The notes: generated by a model from the sequence alone, not told the origin. DNA of 64,000 nt from Streptococcus tangpeifui (GCF_011038795.1 NZ_JAAKDU010000004.1:124001-188000), one strand, 5' to 3'. Positions 37,394-47,355 are shown, counted from the first letter of the stretch. Translations and numbers: made by a program.

Positions 37394-39002
37394 TCATTTT
37401 ACCTTCCAGTTTGACGATGACTTGAGCGATACTATATTTTTAAAATAAGATTTTTCCTCTTCTCTGTGGGTGACACAAATCATCATTTTATTAGCTGCTT
37501 CATTTTGGATGAGACGATAAAATTCCTGTACCGATGCTGTATCCAAGCCACTTGTAATTTCATCAAATAATATGATATTACACTTGGATAGCAAGGCCCT
37601 TATGATTAGGATCTTTTGTTTTTCACCACCTAAAAAGGATTTTACCATTTCGCCCGTGACCTCATTGTTGAGAGCCTCACTAGATGACAGTAGATTGTCA
37701 ATGTTTAACATCTTAGCTAGGGCAAATATTTTTTCAAGCTGCTGTGAGGCTATATCAGTTTCTGGATATATAATATTATCGAGCAGACTTCTGTTAAATA
37801 GCATGGAATCCTGATTAATATATAAAATGGCGCTTCCTTTCGGCTGAAAGATCTCTCCGCCAGTCGGAATTAATAAGCCAGCTATCAGTTTTAGCAAGGT
37901 TGTTTTTCCAGAACCATTGCTTCCTTCCAAAAGGTTCAACACGCCACTCTTAAAACGGCAACTAAAGTCATTGATTAATTGAATCTCTCTGCCTGACTTA
38001 TGGTAATGGTAGGAAATATCTTTTAGAACTAAGTCTCTCTTTTCATAACATTTTTTATAAAAAGTTTGCCTGTCAGCTGCTGATTTTGGCGGGATTTCAA
38101 AATTTATTTTTTCAAGAGCAACGTTCAAGCGATTATTTAATTCAATTCCGCCTAAAAAATCATTGCCAAAACTAGATAAATTCAAAATAGAATACACCAG
38201 AATGAGGATAAATTCCAAATTTTGCTGACGGCTAGGGCTAAAGCTAGTAATGCTAATGCCTAAATAAAATATAAAGCCAATCACCATAATAAGGAGTATC
38301 TGCTGGACAGCGTAAATGCTATTAATATGATTTTGTATCCGCCAATAAGTATTTTTTCGTCGCTTAATTTAGAATCAAAGAGAGTCAATTCATGCTTGAA
38401 CGACTTATACGAATAAATCGTGTCAATATTTTTGACGTAATCATCAATGGATTTATTGACTTCTACTGTCGCGTCTAAGGCAAGGGCGATATCACTGCTA
38501 TTTTTTCGGGATAGCAGTGCTGATAGAACCATATACAAACCACAGGCAAGCAAGTAGGCTACCCCTATTTTTGCATTGTAACAGCCGATTATGAAACTAT
38601 AAAAAAATACAGTGATCCCAATACTATTGAAAGTAAAGTTTCCTGGACTAAATTTCTGCAGACAAATGAGATTTCTGAGATGACACTTTGCAAGGTTGAC
38701 GACTTATAATCATCGTAGTAGTCGTATCCTCGCAACGCTAAAAACAGCAATAGAATCTTTTTAGAGGATTTCCGAATGACTTGAACCAAATAATTTTTAA
38801 TAAAATTTATAGCGGCTGGCATTAAAAGAGAAACCATAAAAAGTAGGAGATAATTATAATGCAACCCGTCAGCAATTATCCTAGATAGAAAATACGGCTG
38901 CAAGCAGTTCACAAGAGTAAAAGATACTAGGAGGACCATCGCCCAAATATACCTAGACCTTCCAATTTCTGACATAACCTGTTTTAAATAGCTAACTATC
39001 AT
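37394..39002 (-). pseudogene. ABC exporter (TMD-NBD fusion) interrupted by two frameshifts
   Basis: Three pieces in three frames (39002-38589, 38553-38281, 38287-37394) together encode one half-exporter of about 535 residues. The N-terminal piece holds the first membrane helices, and the last holds the NBD with Walker A GSNGSGKTT, signature SFLGGEKQK, Walker B IILFDEITSGLD and the H-loop CVTHRE. Adding one base in the T7 run at 38601-38607 joins piece 1 to piece 2 (ending ...FYSFIIGCYNAKIGV), and adding one in the A6 run at 38352-38357 joins piece 2 to piece 3 (SDEKNTYWRIQNHIN...). It resembles peptide or bacteriocin exporters. A disrupted gene or homopolymer sequencing errors would look the same. 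Confidence 0.8.
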
Positions 39003-39309
39003 TTTCTAATTTTTTGAATTCCTCCAATGTTTTTGCAGGACTTGGTTGAAACTGTTTTCTACGGAGCAGTCTAGCTCTACTCCCTTAATTTATTGATAAA
39101 TTTGGGATAGACTTGTTTGGAAACTGCAAGGATTATCCCTTGTGGGAAACTTATAAAAAAATTTAAAAGTCTACGTCAGAGCTGTCAGCTTTTATTAGAA
39201 ATCAACTTGAAACTTGCCCTAGTGGCATTTCTATCGCAAAATGACTTGAACCAATTTCTAAAGGAACTGTGTAACTGTTTATTTTGACATCAACTAAGGT
39301 AGCAAACAA
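38992..39309 (-). pseudogene. Coding-like remnants upstream of the broken ABC exporter
   Basis: On the minus strand 39309-39202 reads LFATLVDVKINSYTV then PLEIGSSHFAIEMPLGQVSS and stops; after that stop the same frame goes on FLIKADSSDVDF. 39084-38992 reads GSRARLLRRKQFQPSPAKTL then EEFKKLENDS and ends 11 bp inside the exporter gene. No start codon with an SD serves either piece. They look like pieces of one or two decayed genes belonging to the exporter locus. I do not recognise the family. Confidence 0.4.
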
Positions 39310-39519
39310 TATTAATATTCATATTTCTATTTTGCGTTTCAAAGTCGTTAGTTTCCTCTTTGAAACTTGATGACAGTGTAATTACAGCCATGCTATGTGA
39401 GGCAGACTCTTCAAAAAATAAAACTGCCATTGCTTTAGCCAGCATTGACAGTTTCTAACTATTATTAAATATTCCAACGCTAGTATTAACTGTTGACAAA
39501 GTCTTCTAGCCGCTACTTT
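39310..39519. other. Noncoding stretch between decayed locus and murJ-like gene
   Basis: I see no gene and no clear repeat or terminator in these 210 bases. Confidence 0.4.
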
Positions 39520-41148
39520 TTATCCAATATGGAATTTCTGACGCAGGGCATCTGCACGGCGACCAAGGAGACCGTCAATCTGACGGGTACGGAGGGCAAA
39601 GTAGCCGTAGACACAGACGCCAAGAGCCCCTAAGACGGCTACGTGAACCAGGCTGGAGACACGACTGACGACAGGGTAGACCTGACTGAGGCCGAAATAA
39701 CCAAGGCCGACAACTGCACCCATAATCAAGGTCATCCAGAGAATGGTTCGCGCGTCCTGCCTAATTTCTGCATGGTCAAAACCGGTCACTTCTTGTATCT
39801 TGAAATACATCAAAACGATAGGAATCCAAAGAGCCAGAGCTGTCGCCACTAAAGGGCCGTACGGGCCAAAGACATACATCATTGGTATTTGGAAAAGCAC
39901 CTTGACCAAAATTCCCCAGAGAAAATACTGGATGGCCTTGCGATTTTGGAAGAGAGCCTGCAGCATGGGAGCCATGAGGGAATAGAGGGCCAACAGAACT
40001 GTCTCGGCCATAACAAAGACAAAGAGGTAATGGGCTGTCTTAGTTGGCAGGCCGTAAAAGACGACATAGATTGGCTTGGCTAAAATAACCGAACCAACAA
40101 CTGCTGGTAGGATAAAAAGCCAGAGCATCTGCAGGTTATTGACCACAACTTTACGCAGTTCCTCCCAATTTTTTTTAGTAAAAGATTCGGTAATGACAGG
40201 AATGCCAACTCCTCCGATAGAGGTGGCGACCGAAATTAAAATCATATTAATCTTGCTTGGATTGGCAGACATGTAGCTAAAGAGAATATTACGTTCCGTT
40301 TGGCTATAATTGGTGAAGAGGGCAAGGACGTTGTTGAAGGTGCCTTGGTCAATCAACTGCAAGGTCTGGATGGCAGAGCCTGTGATGATAAAGGGAATGG
40401 CTTCCTTGAAGGTCTCTTTAAGAAGCCCTAAGGTATCAATTTTGATTTTCTCCCTTTGTTTAGCAAAAATTTTCTTGATCAGACCAGCTTTATTGAGGTA
40501 AAAGATGAGAACTGCCATACTGGCAATCATTCCAATGAAGGCAGCTAGAGTTGACTGACTGACAGCCTTAACGTAATCGCCAGAGCCTAGCTGCATGATG
40601 AAATAGGCCGTCAGAAGCATCCAGATAACTCGGATTAATTGTTCAAAAATCTGACTCATGGCATAGGGTTTGAAATCATTGTAACCCTGAAAAATCCCAC
40701 GAATAACGCTCATGGCTGGAAACACTAAGACAGCCAACGAGAGACTATGGATAACCGGCTCCAATTCTGGACCAGTCCCTGAGATCACAGCAAAAAGAGG
40801 TGAAGCCAGATACATGATAACGGCGAAGACTAGACCGACCACCCCCATGAGTTTGAGAAAACTCCTAATCAGGTGGATAGAATGGTCTTCCTTGCCCATG
40901 GCATTATATTTGGCAATCTGTTTGGCAACAGCCACATTAATTCCTGTAGTAGACAAAAGCAGGAAATAAGCATAAATATTATACCCCATTCCATAGAGGG
41001 CATTGGCTTGATTGCCATATTCCCCCATCCAGGCATACCAAGGGATGATGTAGAGGGCCCCCATGAGACGACTTAGAGTATTTCCGGTCGTCGCCCAAAA
41101 GGTCCCGCGGGCCATCTTCTCATTCTGTGTTAACTGTTTTTCTGCCAT
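39520..41148 (-). CDS. MurJ/YtgP-like lipid II flippase (MOP superfamily)
   Basis: About 542 residues with some fourteen membrane helices. The N-terminus KMARGTFWATTGNTLSRLMGAL and ALYGMGYNIYAYFLLLSTTG match the YtgP branch of the MVF/MOP superfamily, whose S. pyogenes member is known to replace E. coli MurJ. The conserved divergence from murE, the lysine-adding ligase, fits a role in peptidoglycan precursor export. I prefer ATG 41148 with GAAAGAAG upstream over the GTG five codons earlier. Confidence 0.9.
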   Translation of the reverse strand: MAEKQLTQNEKMARGTFWATTGNTLSRLMGALYIIPWYAWMGEYGNQANALYGMGYNIYAYFLLLSTTGINVAVAKQIAKYNAMGKEDHSIHLIRSFLKLMGVVGLVFAVIMYLASPLFAVISGTGPELEPVIHSLSLAVLVFPAMSVIRGIFQGYNDFKPYAMSQIFEQLIRVIWMLLTAYFIMQLGSGDYVKAVSQSTLAAFIGMIASMAVLIFYLNKAGLIKKIFAKQREKIKIDTLGLLKETFKEAIPFIITGSAIQTLQLIDQGTFNNVLALFTNYSQTERNILFSYMSANPSKINMILISVATSIGGVGIPVITESFTKKNWEELRKVVVNNLQMLWLFILPAVVGSVILAKPIYVVFYGLPTKTAHYLFVFVMAETVLLALYSLMAPMLQALFQNRKAIQYFLWGILVKVLFQIPMMYVFGPYGPLVATALALWIPIVLMYFKIQEVTGFDHAEIRQDARTILWMTLIMGAVVGLGYFGLSQVYPVVSRVSSLVHVAVLGALGVCVYGYFALRTRQIDGLLGRRADALRQKFHIG

Positions 41149-41241
41149 ATCTTCTTTCTTCACTTTATTAAATTAGCTCTACTATTATAAACTTTTGCCT
41201 GTGACTTGTAAAACGGGAACTTTCCGTCTAAAATAGTAATC

Positions 41242-42705
41242 ATGATAAAGATGACACAGGTGCTTGACATTCTCAAGCAAGATAAAAATTTTCGAGACAT
41301 CAGTTACCAAGGGAATTTTGCCTATGCTTGGAAAGAGGTGACTTTTGACCAACTCAGCTACGATAGCCGCAAGGTTAGCTCTTCGACCCTCTTTTTTGCC
41401 AAGGGAGCTGCTTTTAAAAGAGAATTCCTAGAAGCAGCTGTGGATGACGGTTTAGCCTTCTATGTTGCTGAAACAGACTATGAGGTAGGAATCCCGGCTA
41501 TCCTTGTCAATGATATTAAGCAGGCTATGAGCCTGATTGCCATGGCCTTCCATGGTAATCCTCAGAAAAAGTTGAAAATTCTAGCTTTTACAGGAACCAA
41601 GGGCAAGACTACAGCGGCTTACTTTGCCTACAATATTCTCAAACAAAGCCATAAACCTGCCATGCTTTCAACCATGAATACCACCTTGGATGGCGAAACT
41701 TTCTTCAAATCGCAGCTGACCACGCCCGAAAGTCTCGATCTCTTTCAAATGATGGCTCAAGCAGTAAAGAATGGCCGAAGCCATTTGATTATGGAAGTGT
41801 CCAGTCAGGCCTTCCTAGTCAAGCGAGTTTATGGCTTAACTTTTGATGTTGGCGTCTTTCTCAATATCAGCCCTGATCATATCGGACCAATTGAGCACCC
41901 AACCTTTGAAGACTACTTTTATCACAAGCGCTTGCTTATGGACAATAGCCGAGCAGTCGTTGTTAATAGTGGTATGAATCATTTTGCTATCGTTCGCGAG
42001 CAAGTGGCTAATTTACCCCATGATTTTTATGGGCAAGGCTCTGCTAACCAGATTAAAAATGGGCAAGCCTTTGATTTTGATCTGACTGGTAAGCTGGCTG
42101 GACATTACGATATCCAGTTGATCGGTGATTTCAATCAGGAGAATGCTCTGGCTGCCGGTTTAGCGAGTTTACGATTAGGGGCTAGTCTAGCCGATATCCA
42201 AAAAGGCATTGCTGAGACCAGTGTGCCGGGGCGGATGGAAGTTCTTACCCAAGCTAATGGTGCTAAGGTTTTTGTTGACTATGCCCACAATGGCGATAGC
42301 CTGCAAAAGCTCCTGTCAGTGGTCACCCAACACCAGACAGGTAAAAATATTCTGATCCTTGGGGCTCCTGGTAACAAAGGTGAAAGCCGGCGGGCAGACT
42401 TCGGTCGGGTCATCAATCAGCATCCTGACTTGGAGGTCATCCTGACAGCTGATGATCCTAACAAAGAAGATCCTCAAGTTATTTGTCAGGAAATCGCCAG
42501 CCATATCAGCCGTCCAGTTGACATCATCGTTGACCGAGAAGAGGCGATTGAAAAGGCTCTGCTAAAAACCCAAAAATCCAGCGATGCTGTTATTATCGCT
42601 GGTAAGGGGGCGGATGCCTTCCAAATCGTTGATGGCAGACGAGCTAGCTACGATGGTGATATCGTTATTGCTAAAAAGTACCTGAATCGCTCATTAAAAT
42701 TCTAA
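41242..42705 (+). CDS. murE: UDP-MurNAc-L-Ala-D-Glu:L-Lys ligase
   Basis: A 487-residue Mur ligase with P-loop FTGTKGKTT, the substrate-binding [10 protein letters not shown] and [10 protein letters not shown] motifs, and LTADDPN, where DDPN in place of DNPR is the mark of lysine-adding enzymes. It adds L-Lys to the stem peptide in the cytosol. The start [11 protein letters not shown] aligns with other streptococcal MurE; the SD is weak. A terminator follows at 42738. Confidence 0.96.
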   Translation: MIKMTQVLDILKQDKNFRDISYQGNFAYAWKEVTFDQLSYDSRKVSSSTLFFAKGAAFKREFLEAAVDDGLAFYVAETDYEVGIPAILVNDIKQAMSLIAMAFHGNPQKKLKILAFTGTKGKTTAAYFAYNILKQSHKPAMLSTMNTTLDGETFFKSQLTTPESLDLFQMMAQAVKNGRSHLIMEVSSQAFLVKRVYGLTFDVGVFLNISPDHIGPIEHPTFEDYFYHKRLLMDNSRAVVVNSGMNHFAIVREQVANLPHDFYGQGSANQIKNGQAFDFDLTGKLAGHYDIQLIGDFNQENALAAGLASLRLGASLADIQKGIAETSVPGRMEVLTQANGAKVFVDYAHNGDSLQKLLSVVTQHQTGKNILILGAPGNKGESRRADFGRVINQHPDLEVILTADDPNKEDPQVICQEIASHISRPVDIIVDREEAIEKALLKTQKSSDAVIIAGKGADAFQIVDGRRASYDGDIVIAKKYLNRSLKF

Positions 42706-42737
42706 TTAAAAGCTACAAATAAGAACCATTACAAATA

Positions 42738-42766
42738 GCCAAATCCCTTGGGGGACTTGGCTTTTG
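42738..42766 (+). terminator. Terminator of murE
   Basis: GCCAAATCCC (42738-42747) pairs with GGGACTTGGC (42752-42761), one mismatch, then TTTTGCTTT. Confidence 0.88.
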
Positions 42767-42791
42767 CTTTGTTCATTTTTTGAAAAAATAG

Positions 42792-42820
42792 TTCTAAATT
42801 TTAAATTCCTATGCTATAAT
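42792..42820 (+). promoter_or_regulatory. Promoter of the iron-siderophore ABC operon
   Basis: TGCTATAAT (42812-42820) is an extended -10; the -35 (TTCTAA at 42792) is weak. An AT-rich AAATTTTAAATT lies in the spacer and could bind a metalloregulator. Confidence 0.65.
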
Positions 42821-42827
42821 GTGAACA

Positions 42828-42858
42828 GAATTTTGAAGATCTGATCCTGTCAAAATTC
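42828..42858 (+). promoter_or_regulatory. Hairpin in the siderophore operon leader
   Basis: GAATTTTGA (42828-42836) and TCAAAATTC (42850-42858) form a perfect 9-bp inverted repeat just after the expected transcription start; a third related TTTCAAAATTTT is at 42884-42895. It may be an operator for a DtxR/Fur-type repressor or a leader hairpin. Confidence 0.5.
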
Positions 42859-42975
42859 AGAGAAACTGACTTTGTAGGCAGTATTTCAAAATTTTAGTGG
42901 CAAACGAAATTCTAAGCTCTAAAAGGTAATTTCTTTTGCCCAGATTCATATATCACAATAGAAAGGAGGTTTACA

Positions 42976-43761
42976 ATGACTCATATTCGTGCAGACCAGA
43001 TTCAAGTAGCCTACGATGATCTAACTATCATCGAGAACTTATCACTACAGATTCCTGAAGGAAAAATTACAACTATTATTGGGGCTAACGGCTGTGGAAA
43101 ATCCACCTTACTCAAGGCTTTGACGCGGATCCAAGCTGTCAAAAAAGGACAGATCTATTTGGATGGCCAGGCTATCTCTAGTCTACCAACCAAAGAAGTT
43201 GCTAAAAAATTGGCCCTGCTCCCTCAGGTAATGGAGGCAACTAAAGGGATTTCTGTCTATGACTTTATTTCTTATGGACGTTTTCCCCACCAGAAATATT
43301 TGGGCAGTCTGACCCAAGAGGATCGCAATACCATTCACTGGGCTATGGAAGTCACTAAGGTCACTGATTTTGCCAACCTAGATGTAGAAAGCCTGTCTGG
43401 CGGTCAACGCCAACGGGTTTGGATTGCTATGGCTCTGGCCCAAGATACCGATATTATTTTTCTAGATGAGCCAACAACTTATCTTGATATGAATCATCAA
43501 TTAGAGGTTTTAGAATTACTTCAAGAGCTCAATCAAAGAGTTGGTAAAACTATTGTTATGGTCCTGCACGACCTCAACCTATCTGCCCGTTTTTCTGACA
43601 GATTAGTTGCTATGAAAGATGGCAGAATTCTTTATCAGGGCTCTGTCAAAGAAATGATGACCCCTGATATTTTAAGGGAAATCTTCAAAATTGAGGCTCA
43701 GCTCTCTGAAGACCCTGTTACTCATCGTCCTATACTGCTGACTTATCAGCTGATTAAATAG
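42976..43761 (+). CDS. Iron-siderophore ABC transporter ATPase (FhuC/FtsA type)
   Basis: A 261-residue ATPase: Walker A GANGCGKST, signature SLSGGQRQRVWIAMAL, Walker B TDIIFLDEPTTYLDM and the H-loop VLHDLNLSARFSD, the FepC/FhuC class. AAAGGAGG precedes the ATG. The order ATPase, binding lipoprotein, permease, permease equals that of the ferrichrome ftsABCD operon of S. pyogenes. Confidence 0.93.
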   Translation: MTHIRADQIQVAYDDLTIIENLSLQIPEGKITTIIGANGCGKSTLLKALTRIQAVKKGQIYLDGQAISSLPTKEVAKKLALLPQVMEATKGISVYDFISYGRFPHQKYLGSLTQEDRNTIHWAMEVTKVTDFANLDVESLSGGQRQRVWIAMALAQDTDIIFLDEPTTYLDMNHQLEVLELLQELNQRVGKTIVMVLHDLNLSARFSDRLVAMKDGRILYQGSVKEMMTPDILREIFKIEAQLSEDPVTHRPILLTYQLIK

Positions 43762-43783
43762 ATTGATTTCAAGGAGAAATCGT

Positions 43784-44713
43784 ATGAAAAAAATAATGAC
43801 AATATTTGTAGCCTTGCTAGCTACTCTGTTGCTCGTGGCTTGCGGCAACAAGCAAAAAGATTCTGGGAAAGACTCTCTATCTTCCATGCCAAAGATCGAA
43901 GGCTTCACCTATTATGGCAAGGTTCCCAAAAATCCAAAAAAGGTAGTCAACTTTGCTTATTCCTACACTGGCTATCTCTTAGAACTGGGAGTCGATGTTT
44001 CCAGCTATTCGCTCGATAATGAGAAAGACAGTCCTGCCTTTGGTGATAAGCTTAAAAATGCTAAAAAGCTGACTTCCGAAGATACCGAAGCTATTGCTGC
44101 ACAAAAACCAGATTTAATTATTGTCTTTTCAACCGATAAAAATATCAAGCAATTAAAAGAAATCGCTCCTGTTTTGGTTATTGAATACGGCAAACACGAT
44201 TACCTGCAGATGCTAACTGATTTTGGTAAGGTCTTTGATAAAGAAGATAAAGCTAAGGCTTGGCTTAAAAATTGGAAAGCAAAAACGACTAAAGCCAAGG
44301 AGGAACTTAATGCTGTTCTCCCTAAAGATACTACCTTTACCGTTATGGACTTCTATGATAAAGACATCTACCTCTATGGCAAAAACTGGGGGCGCGGCGG
44401 CGAACTCATTTACGACACTCTTGGATTTTCGGCACCCCAAAAAGTAAGGGATGATGTCTTTAAAACCGGCTATTTTGGTGTCTCCCAAGAAGTTCTTGGC
44501 GATTACATTGGCGACTATGCTCTCCTCAATGTCAGCAAGGCAACTAAAAATTCAGCAGCTTCCCTCAAGGAGAGTGATGTCTGGCAAAATATTCCTGCTG
44601 TCCAAAACCATCATGTTCTAGAAGTTGATGAAGCCCTCTTCTATTTCTCTGATCCAATGTCACTGGATAAGCAGTTGCCAGCCTTTGTTAAGGCTGTGAA
44701 AAATGCCAATTAG
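43784..44713 (+). CDS. Iron-siderophore-binding lipoprotein (FhuD/FtsB type)
   Basis: A 309-residue type III binding protein with lipobox LLVACG after the signal MKKIMTIFVALLATLLL. The fold pattern includes KVVNFAYSYTGYLLELGVDV, AAQKPDLIIVFSTDKN and the long central helix of the family. It presents ferric siderophore to the permeases from the outer face. AAGGAGAAA precedes ATG 43784; an in-frame earlier start is unlikely. Confidence 0.9.
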   Translation: MKKIMTIFVALLATLLLVACGNKQKDSGKDSLSSMPKIEGFTYYGKVPKNPKKVVNFAYSYTGYLLELGVDVSSYSLDNEKDSPAFGDKLKNAKKLTSEDTEAIAAQKPDLIIVFSTDKNIKQLKEIAPVLVIEYGKHDYLQMLTDFGKVFDKEDKAKAWLKNWKAKTTKAKEELNAVLPKDTTFTVMDFYDKDIYLYGKNWGRGGELIYDTLGFSAPQKVRDDVFKTGYFGVSQEVLGDYIGDYALLNVSKATKNSAASLKESDVWQNIPAVQNHHVLEVDEALFYFSDPMSLDKQLPAFVKAVKNAN

Positions 44714-44725
44714 ATTGGACGCCTT

Positions 44726-45898
44726 ATGAAGAAGAAAAGCTCCCTTCTTAAACAAAAAAGCAGGGCTAAAAAGGGGAATATCAATCTAAGCTCTCGACAT
44801 CCTCTGGTTAGTCTCGCACAGTTTGCTAGACTGGTATTTCTCCCTTGTCTAACAAGGAATAAGCACAAGCAACCAATCACTGTGACAGCTCATAAAAAAC
44901 GGGATCGGCAGCATTTTTTGCTTAGACCCGTTTTTTTCACCATCCTTGTCCTACTCATGCTAGCCTGCTATCTTTCCTTAAGATTTGGCGCTATCAATTA
45001 CAGCAACGACCAACTTTTGCACGTTATAAAAGCTCCCTTACAAAATTCAGCCAGCCAAGACATCATCTTTGATCTACGCCTGCCGAGGCTCTTTGCCGCC
45101 ATCTTAGTTGGTGCTGCTATGGCGCAAGCTGGTGCTATTATGCAGGGAGTCACTCGAAATCCGATTGCAGACCCAGGGCTTCTGGGGATCAATGCTGGCG
45201 CTGGGCTTGCTCTGATTGTAGGCTATGCCTGCTGGGGAAGTCTCCACTATAGCCTGATTCTGCTGCTATGCCTGCTGGGGTCGCTTCTAGCAGCCCTGCT
45301 AGTTCTAGGCCTATCTTATCGTCCAAGAAAAGGTTACCATCCTATCCGTCTAATCTTATCAGGGGCAATGGTGGCTACTCTCTGCTCCGCCCTAGGTCAA
45401 GCTATCACCCTCTACTTTCATCTGGAAACTAATGTTATCGGCTGGCAGGCTGGAGGTTTTTCTCAAATTAACTGGAAAATGCTGGCAATCGTTAGCCCCT
45501 TCATGATTTCTGGTTTCCTCTTAGCTCTGCTATTTGCCCATCAACTGACCATTCTAAGTCTTAATGAAACCGTGTCTAAATCTCTGGGTCAAAAAACTAA
45601 TACTGTTAGCTTTGTTTTACTGGGAATTGTCATCCTCTTATCCGCAGGCGCCGTCGCCTTGGTTGGCAGCATTGCTTTTATTGGCCTAATTATTCCGCAT
45701 TTTATCCGTGTCTTTATTGTACGGGATTATCGGTATCTGCTGCCTTTCACAGCTCTTGCTGGGGCTACCTTTATGATTTATGTAGACCTGCTCAGCCGGA
45801 CTCTCAATCCGCCTATGGAAGTTCCTATCAGCGCCCTCGTCAGTATCGCTGGCCTGCCTTGCTTCCTCTGGCTGATTAGAAGGGGGAGTAACCTATGA
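44726..45898 (+). CDS. Iron-siderophore ABC permease 1 (FecCD family)
   Basis: A 390-residue BtuC-type permease. LRLPRLFAAILVGAAMAQAG, NPIADPGLLGINAGAGLA and the cytoplasmic GSIAFIGLIIPHFIR gate are classical FecCD motifs. The first 65 residues are unusually long, basic and soluble before the first helix. It starts 12 bp after the lipoprotein gene, without a strong SD. Confidence 0.9.
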   Translation: MKKKSSLLKQKSRAKKGNINLSSRHPLVSLAQFARLVFLPCLTRNKHKQPITVTAHKKRDRQHFLLRPVFFTILVLLMLACYLSLRFGAINYSNDQLLHVIKAPLQNSASQDIIFDLRLPRLFAAILVGAAMAQAGAIMQGVTRNPIADPGLLGINAGAGLALIVGYACWGSLHYSLILLLCLLGSLLAALLVLGLSYRPRKGYHPIRLILSGAMVATLCSALGQAITLYFHLETNVIGWQAGGFSQINWKMLAIVSPFMISGFLLALLFAHQLTILSLNETVSKSLGQKTNTVSFVLLGIVILLSAGAVALVGSIAFIGLIIPHFIRVFIVRDYRYLLPFTALAGATFMIYVDLLSRTLNPPMEVPISALVSIAGLPCFLWLIRRGSNL

Positions 45899-46899
45899 TG
45901 GTAAGAAAATCCTCTTTCAAGATCTTTCTCATCTTATTAAGCCTTCTGGCCTTAGTCATGTATCTATCGCTCTCAGTCGGCTACAGTTATTCCTCTCTGA
46001 CAAATCTTTGGCAACTAATACTAGGGCGAGGGAATCCAGCTGAGAACTTTATTATCACTAGTATACGTCTTCCTCGAATTCTAGCCTGTCTTCTTGGCGG
46101 GGGCTCTCTAGCTTTAGCTGGAATCCTTTTACAAACACTGACCAGAAATGCCCTAGCTGACTCAGGAATCCTAGGAATTAATGCTGGTGCTGGGCTCGTC
46201 ATGACCATCATGATCAGTCTCTCGGCGGACAGTAACTTAGAAACAAACAACTTCCTGCCCTTTTTTGCTATGCTAGGAGGAGCTGGGGCTATCCTGCTGG
46301 TTTATCTGATGTCTTGGCAAAAGAATCACAGTATCAATCCTACTCGCTTGATTATCACAGGTGTAGGAATCTCCAGCATGCTTTCTGGTATTATGGTCGC
46401 TATTCTCAGCCTAACTGATGACAATAAAATGACCAGTATCATCTCCTGGCTCAGTGGTAAGATTACAGGCAATGATTGGACGATTCTTGGCTTCTTTGCT
46501 CCCTTTTTACTGATTATCTGGCTTTTGACCTTTAGTCGCAGTAAATCCTTTAATATCATGGCTCTAAACGAACAGACTGCTCTGGCCCTTGGGCTTAATC
46601 TCCGACGGGAACGTTTAATCACTCTAGGGTTGGCAACAGCTCTGGCCTCCTTAAGTGTCGTCCTAGTTGGTAATATCACCTTTATAGGACTGTTAGCTGG
46701 TCACATTGTTCGCCGACTACTGGGAGGGCAACATCAAACCATTATACCTGCTTCTCTCATAGTGGGAATGATACTTCTAATAACAGCTGATACTATCGGT
46801 CGCCTTCTCTTAGTTGGAACAGGCATTCCGACGGGAATTATTGTCTCAATTATCGGAGCACCTTATTTCCTTTATCTGATGCTAAAAACAACTGATTAA
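45895..46899 (+). CDS. Iron-siderophore ABC permease 2 (FecCD family)
   Basis: A 334-residue partner permease with IRLPRILACLLGGGSLALAG, NALADSGILGINAGAGLV and GNITFIGLLAGHIVRRLLG. The ATGATG start overlaps the previous TGA, so translation is coupled. A strong terminator at 46908 ends the operon. Confidence 0.92.
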   Translation: MMVRKSSFKIFLILLSLLALVMYLSLSVGYSYSSLTNLWQLILGRGNPAENFIITSIRLPRILACLLGGGSLALAGILLQTLTRNALADSGILGINAGAGLVMTIMISLSADSNLETNNFLPFFAMLGGAGAILLVYLMSWQKNHSINPTRLIITGVGISSMLSGIMVAILSLTDDNKMTSIISWLSGKITGNDWTILGFFAPFLLIIWLLTFSRSKSFNIMALNEQTALALGLNLRRERLITLGLATALASLSVVLVGNITFIGLLAGHIVRRLLGGQHQTIIPASLIVGMILLITADTIGRLLLVGTGIPTGIIVSIIGAPYFLYLMLKTTD

Positions 46900-46907
46900 A
46901 ATGACTT

Positions 46908-46944
46908 AAAGAGGACTGACGAAAAAAGTCAGACCTCTTTTTTG
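46908..46944 (+). terminator. Terminator of siderophore operon
   Basis: AAAGAGGACTGAC (46908-46920) pairs with GTCAGACCTCTTT (46928-46940) with one mismatch, then TTTTG. Confidence 0.93.
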
Positions 46945-46957
46945 TTTAAGCATCTTA

Positions 46958-47111
46958 TTAGCTATCGCCTGATAAGAAGGTTTTTGCTTGGGTAAAAAGA
47001 AAACTGATGAGGAGATTGCTTGCTGCTGTTAGAACAATGGCTGATCTTACAGTAAAATTAGGACGCTACCAATAGCAGACCTAAAACGGAGGACATAACC
47101 CCTAAAAACAT
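46958..47111 (-). pseudogene. Relic of an ABC-3-type metal permease C-terminus
   Basis: From ATG 47111 the minus strand reads MFLGVMSSVLGLLLVAS and stops. One frame over, it continues NFTVRSAIVLTAASNLLISF then LFTQAKTFLSGDS and stops at 46958. Joined, this matches the last helix and end of manganese/iron ABC-3 permeases (pattern GLxLS, N..SGA.IVL, FL..FLF). The intact gene is missing. The relic sits next to a SloR/MtsR-like regulator, the usual neighbour of such a permease, but on the opposite strand. 47112-47300 otherwise holds only a short membrane-like frame without an SD. Confidence 0.55.
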
Positions 47112-47302
47112 AACTACGATTTTTGTTTTGAGCTATTAACATAAGAATAGAGCAAGGGGCTGACAAACACAAATATAACAAGCAGTCTTGTTACTAAAAT
47201 CTGGTTTTTTATCTTACCGCTCAAAGTAGCTAATGCTAAGTTTATTTATTTTGATAGTTAAGCACTTCTAATAAGAATTTTAGTGTCCCTTTCCTGATTC
47301 TT

Positions 47303-47332
47303 TTGTCAACCAGAATTTTATTTTGTTATAAT
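47303..47332 (+). promoter_or_regulatory. Promoter of the SloR-like regulator
   Basis: TTGTCA (47303-47308), 18-bp spacer, TATAAT (47327-47332), 23 bp before the ATG. Confidence 0.75.
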
Positions 47333-47355
47333 ACTAGCAAGAAAGTGAGAGAACT

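Noticed and set aside
39643..40501. Several open frames antisense to the flippase gene
   Set aside because: Overlap a conserved membrane protein; compositional shadows.
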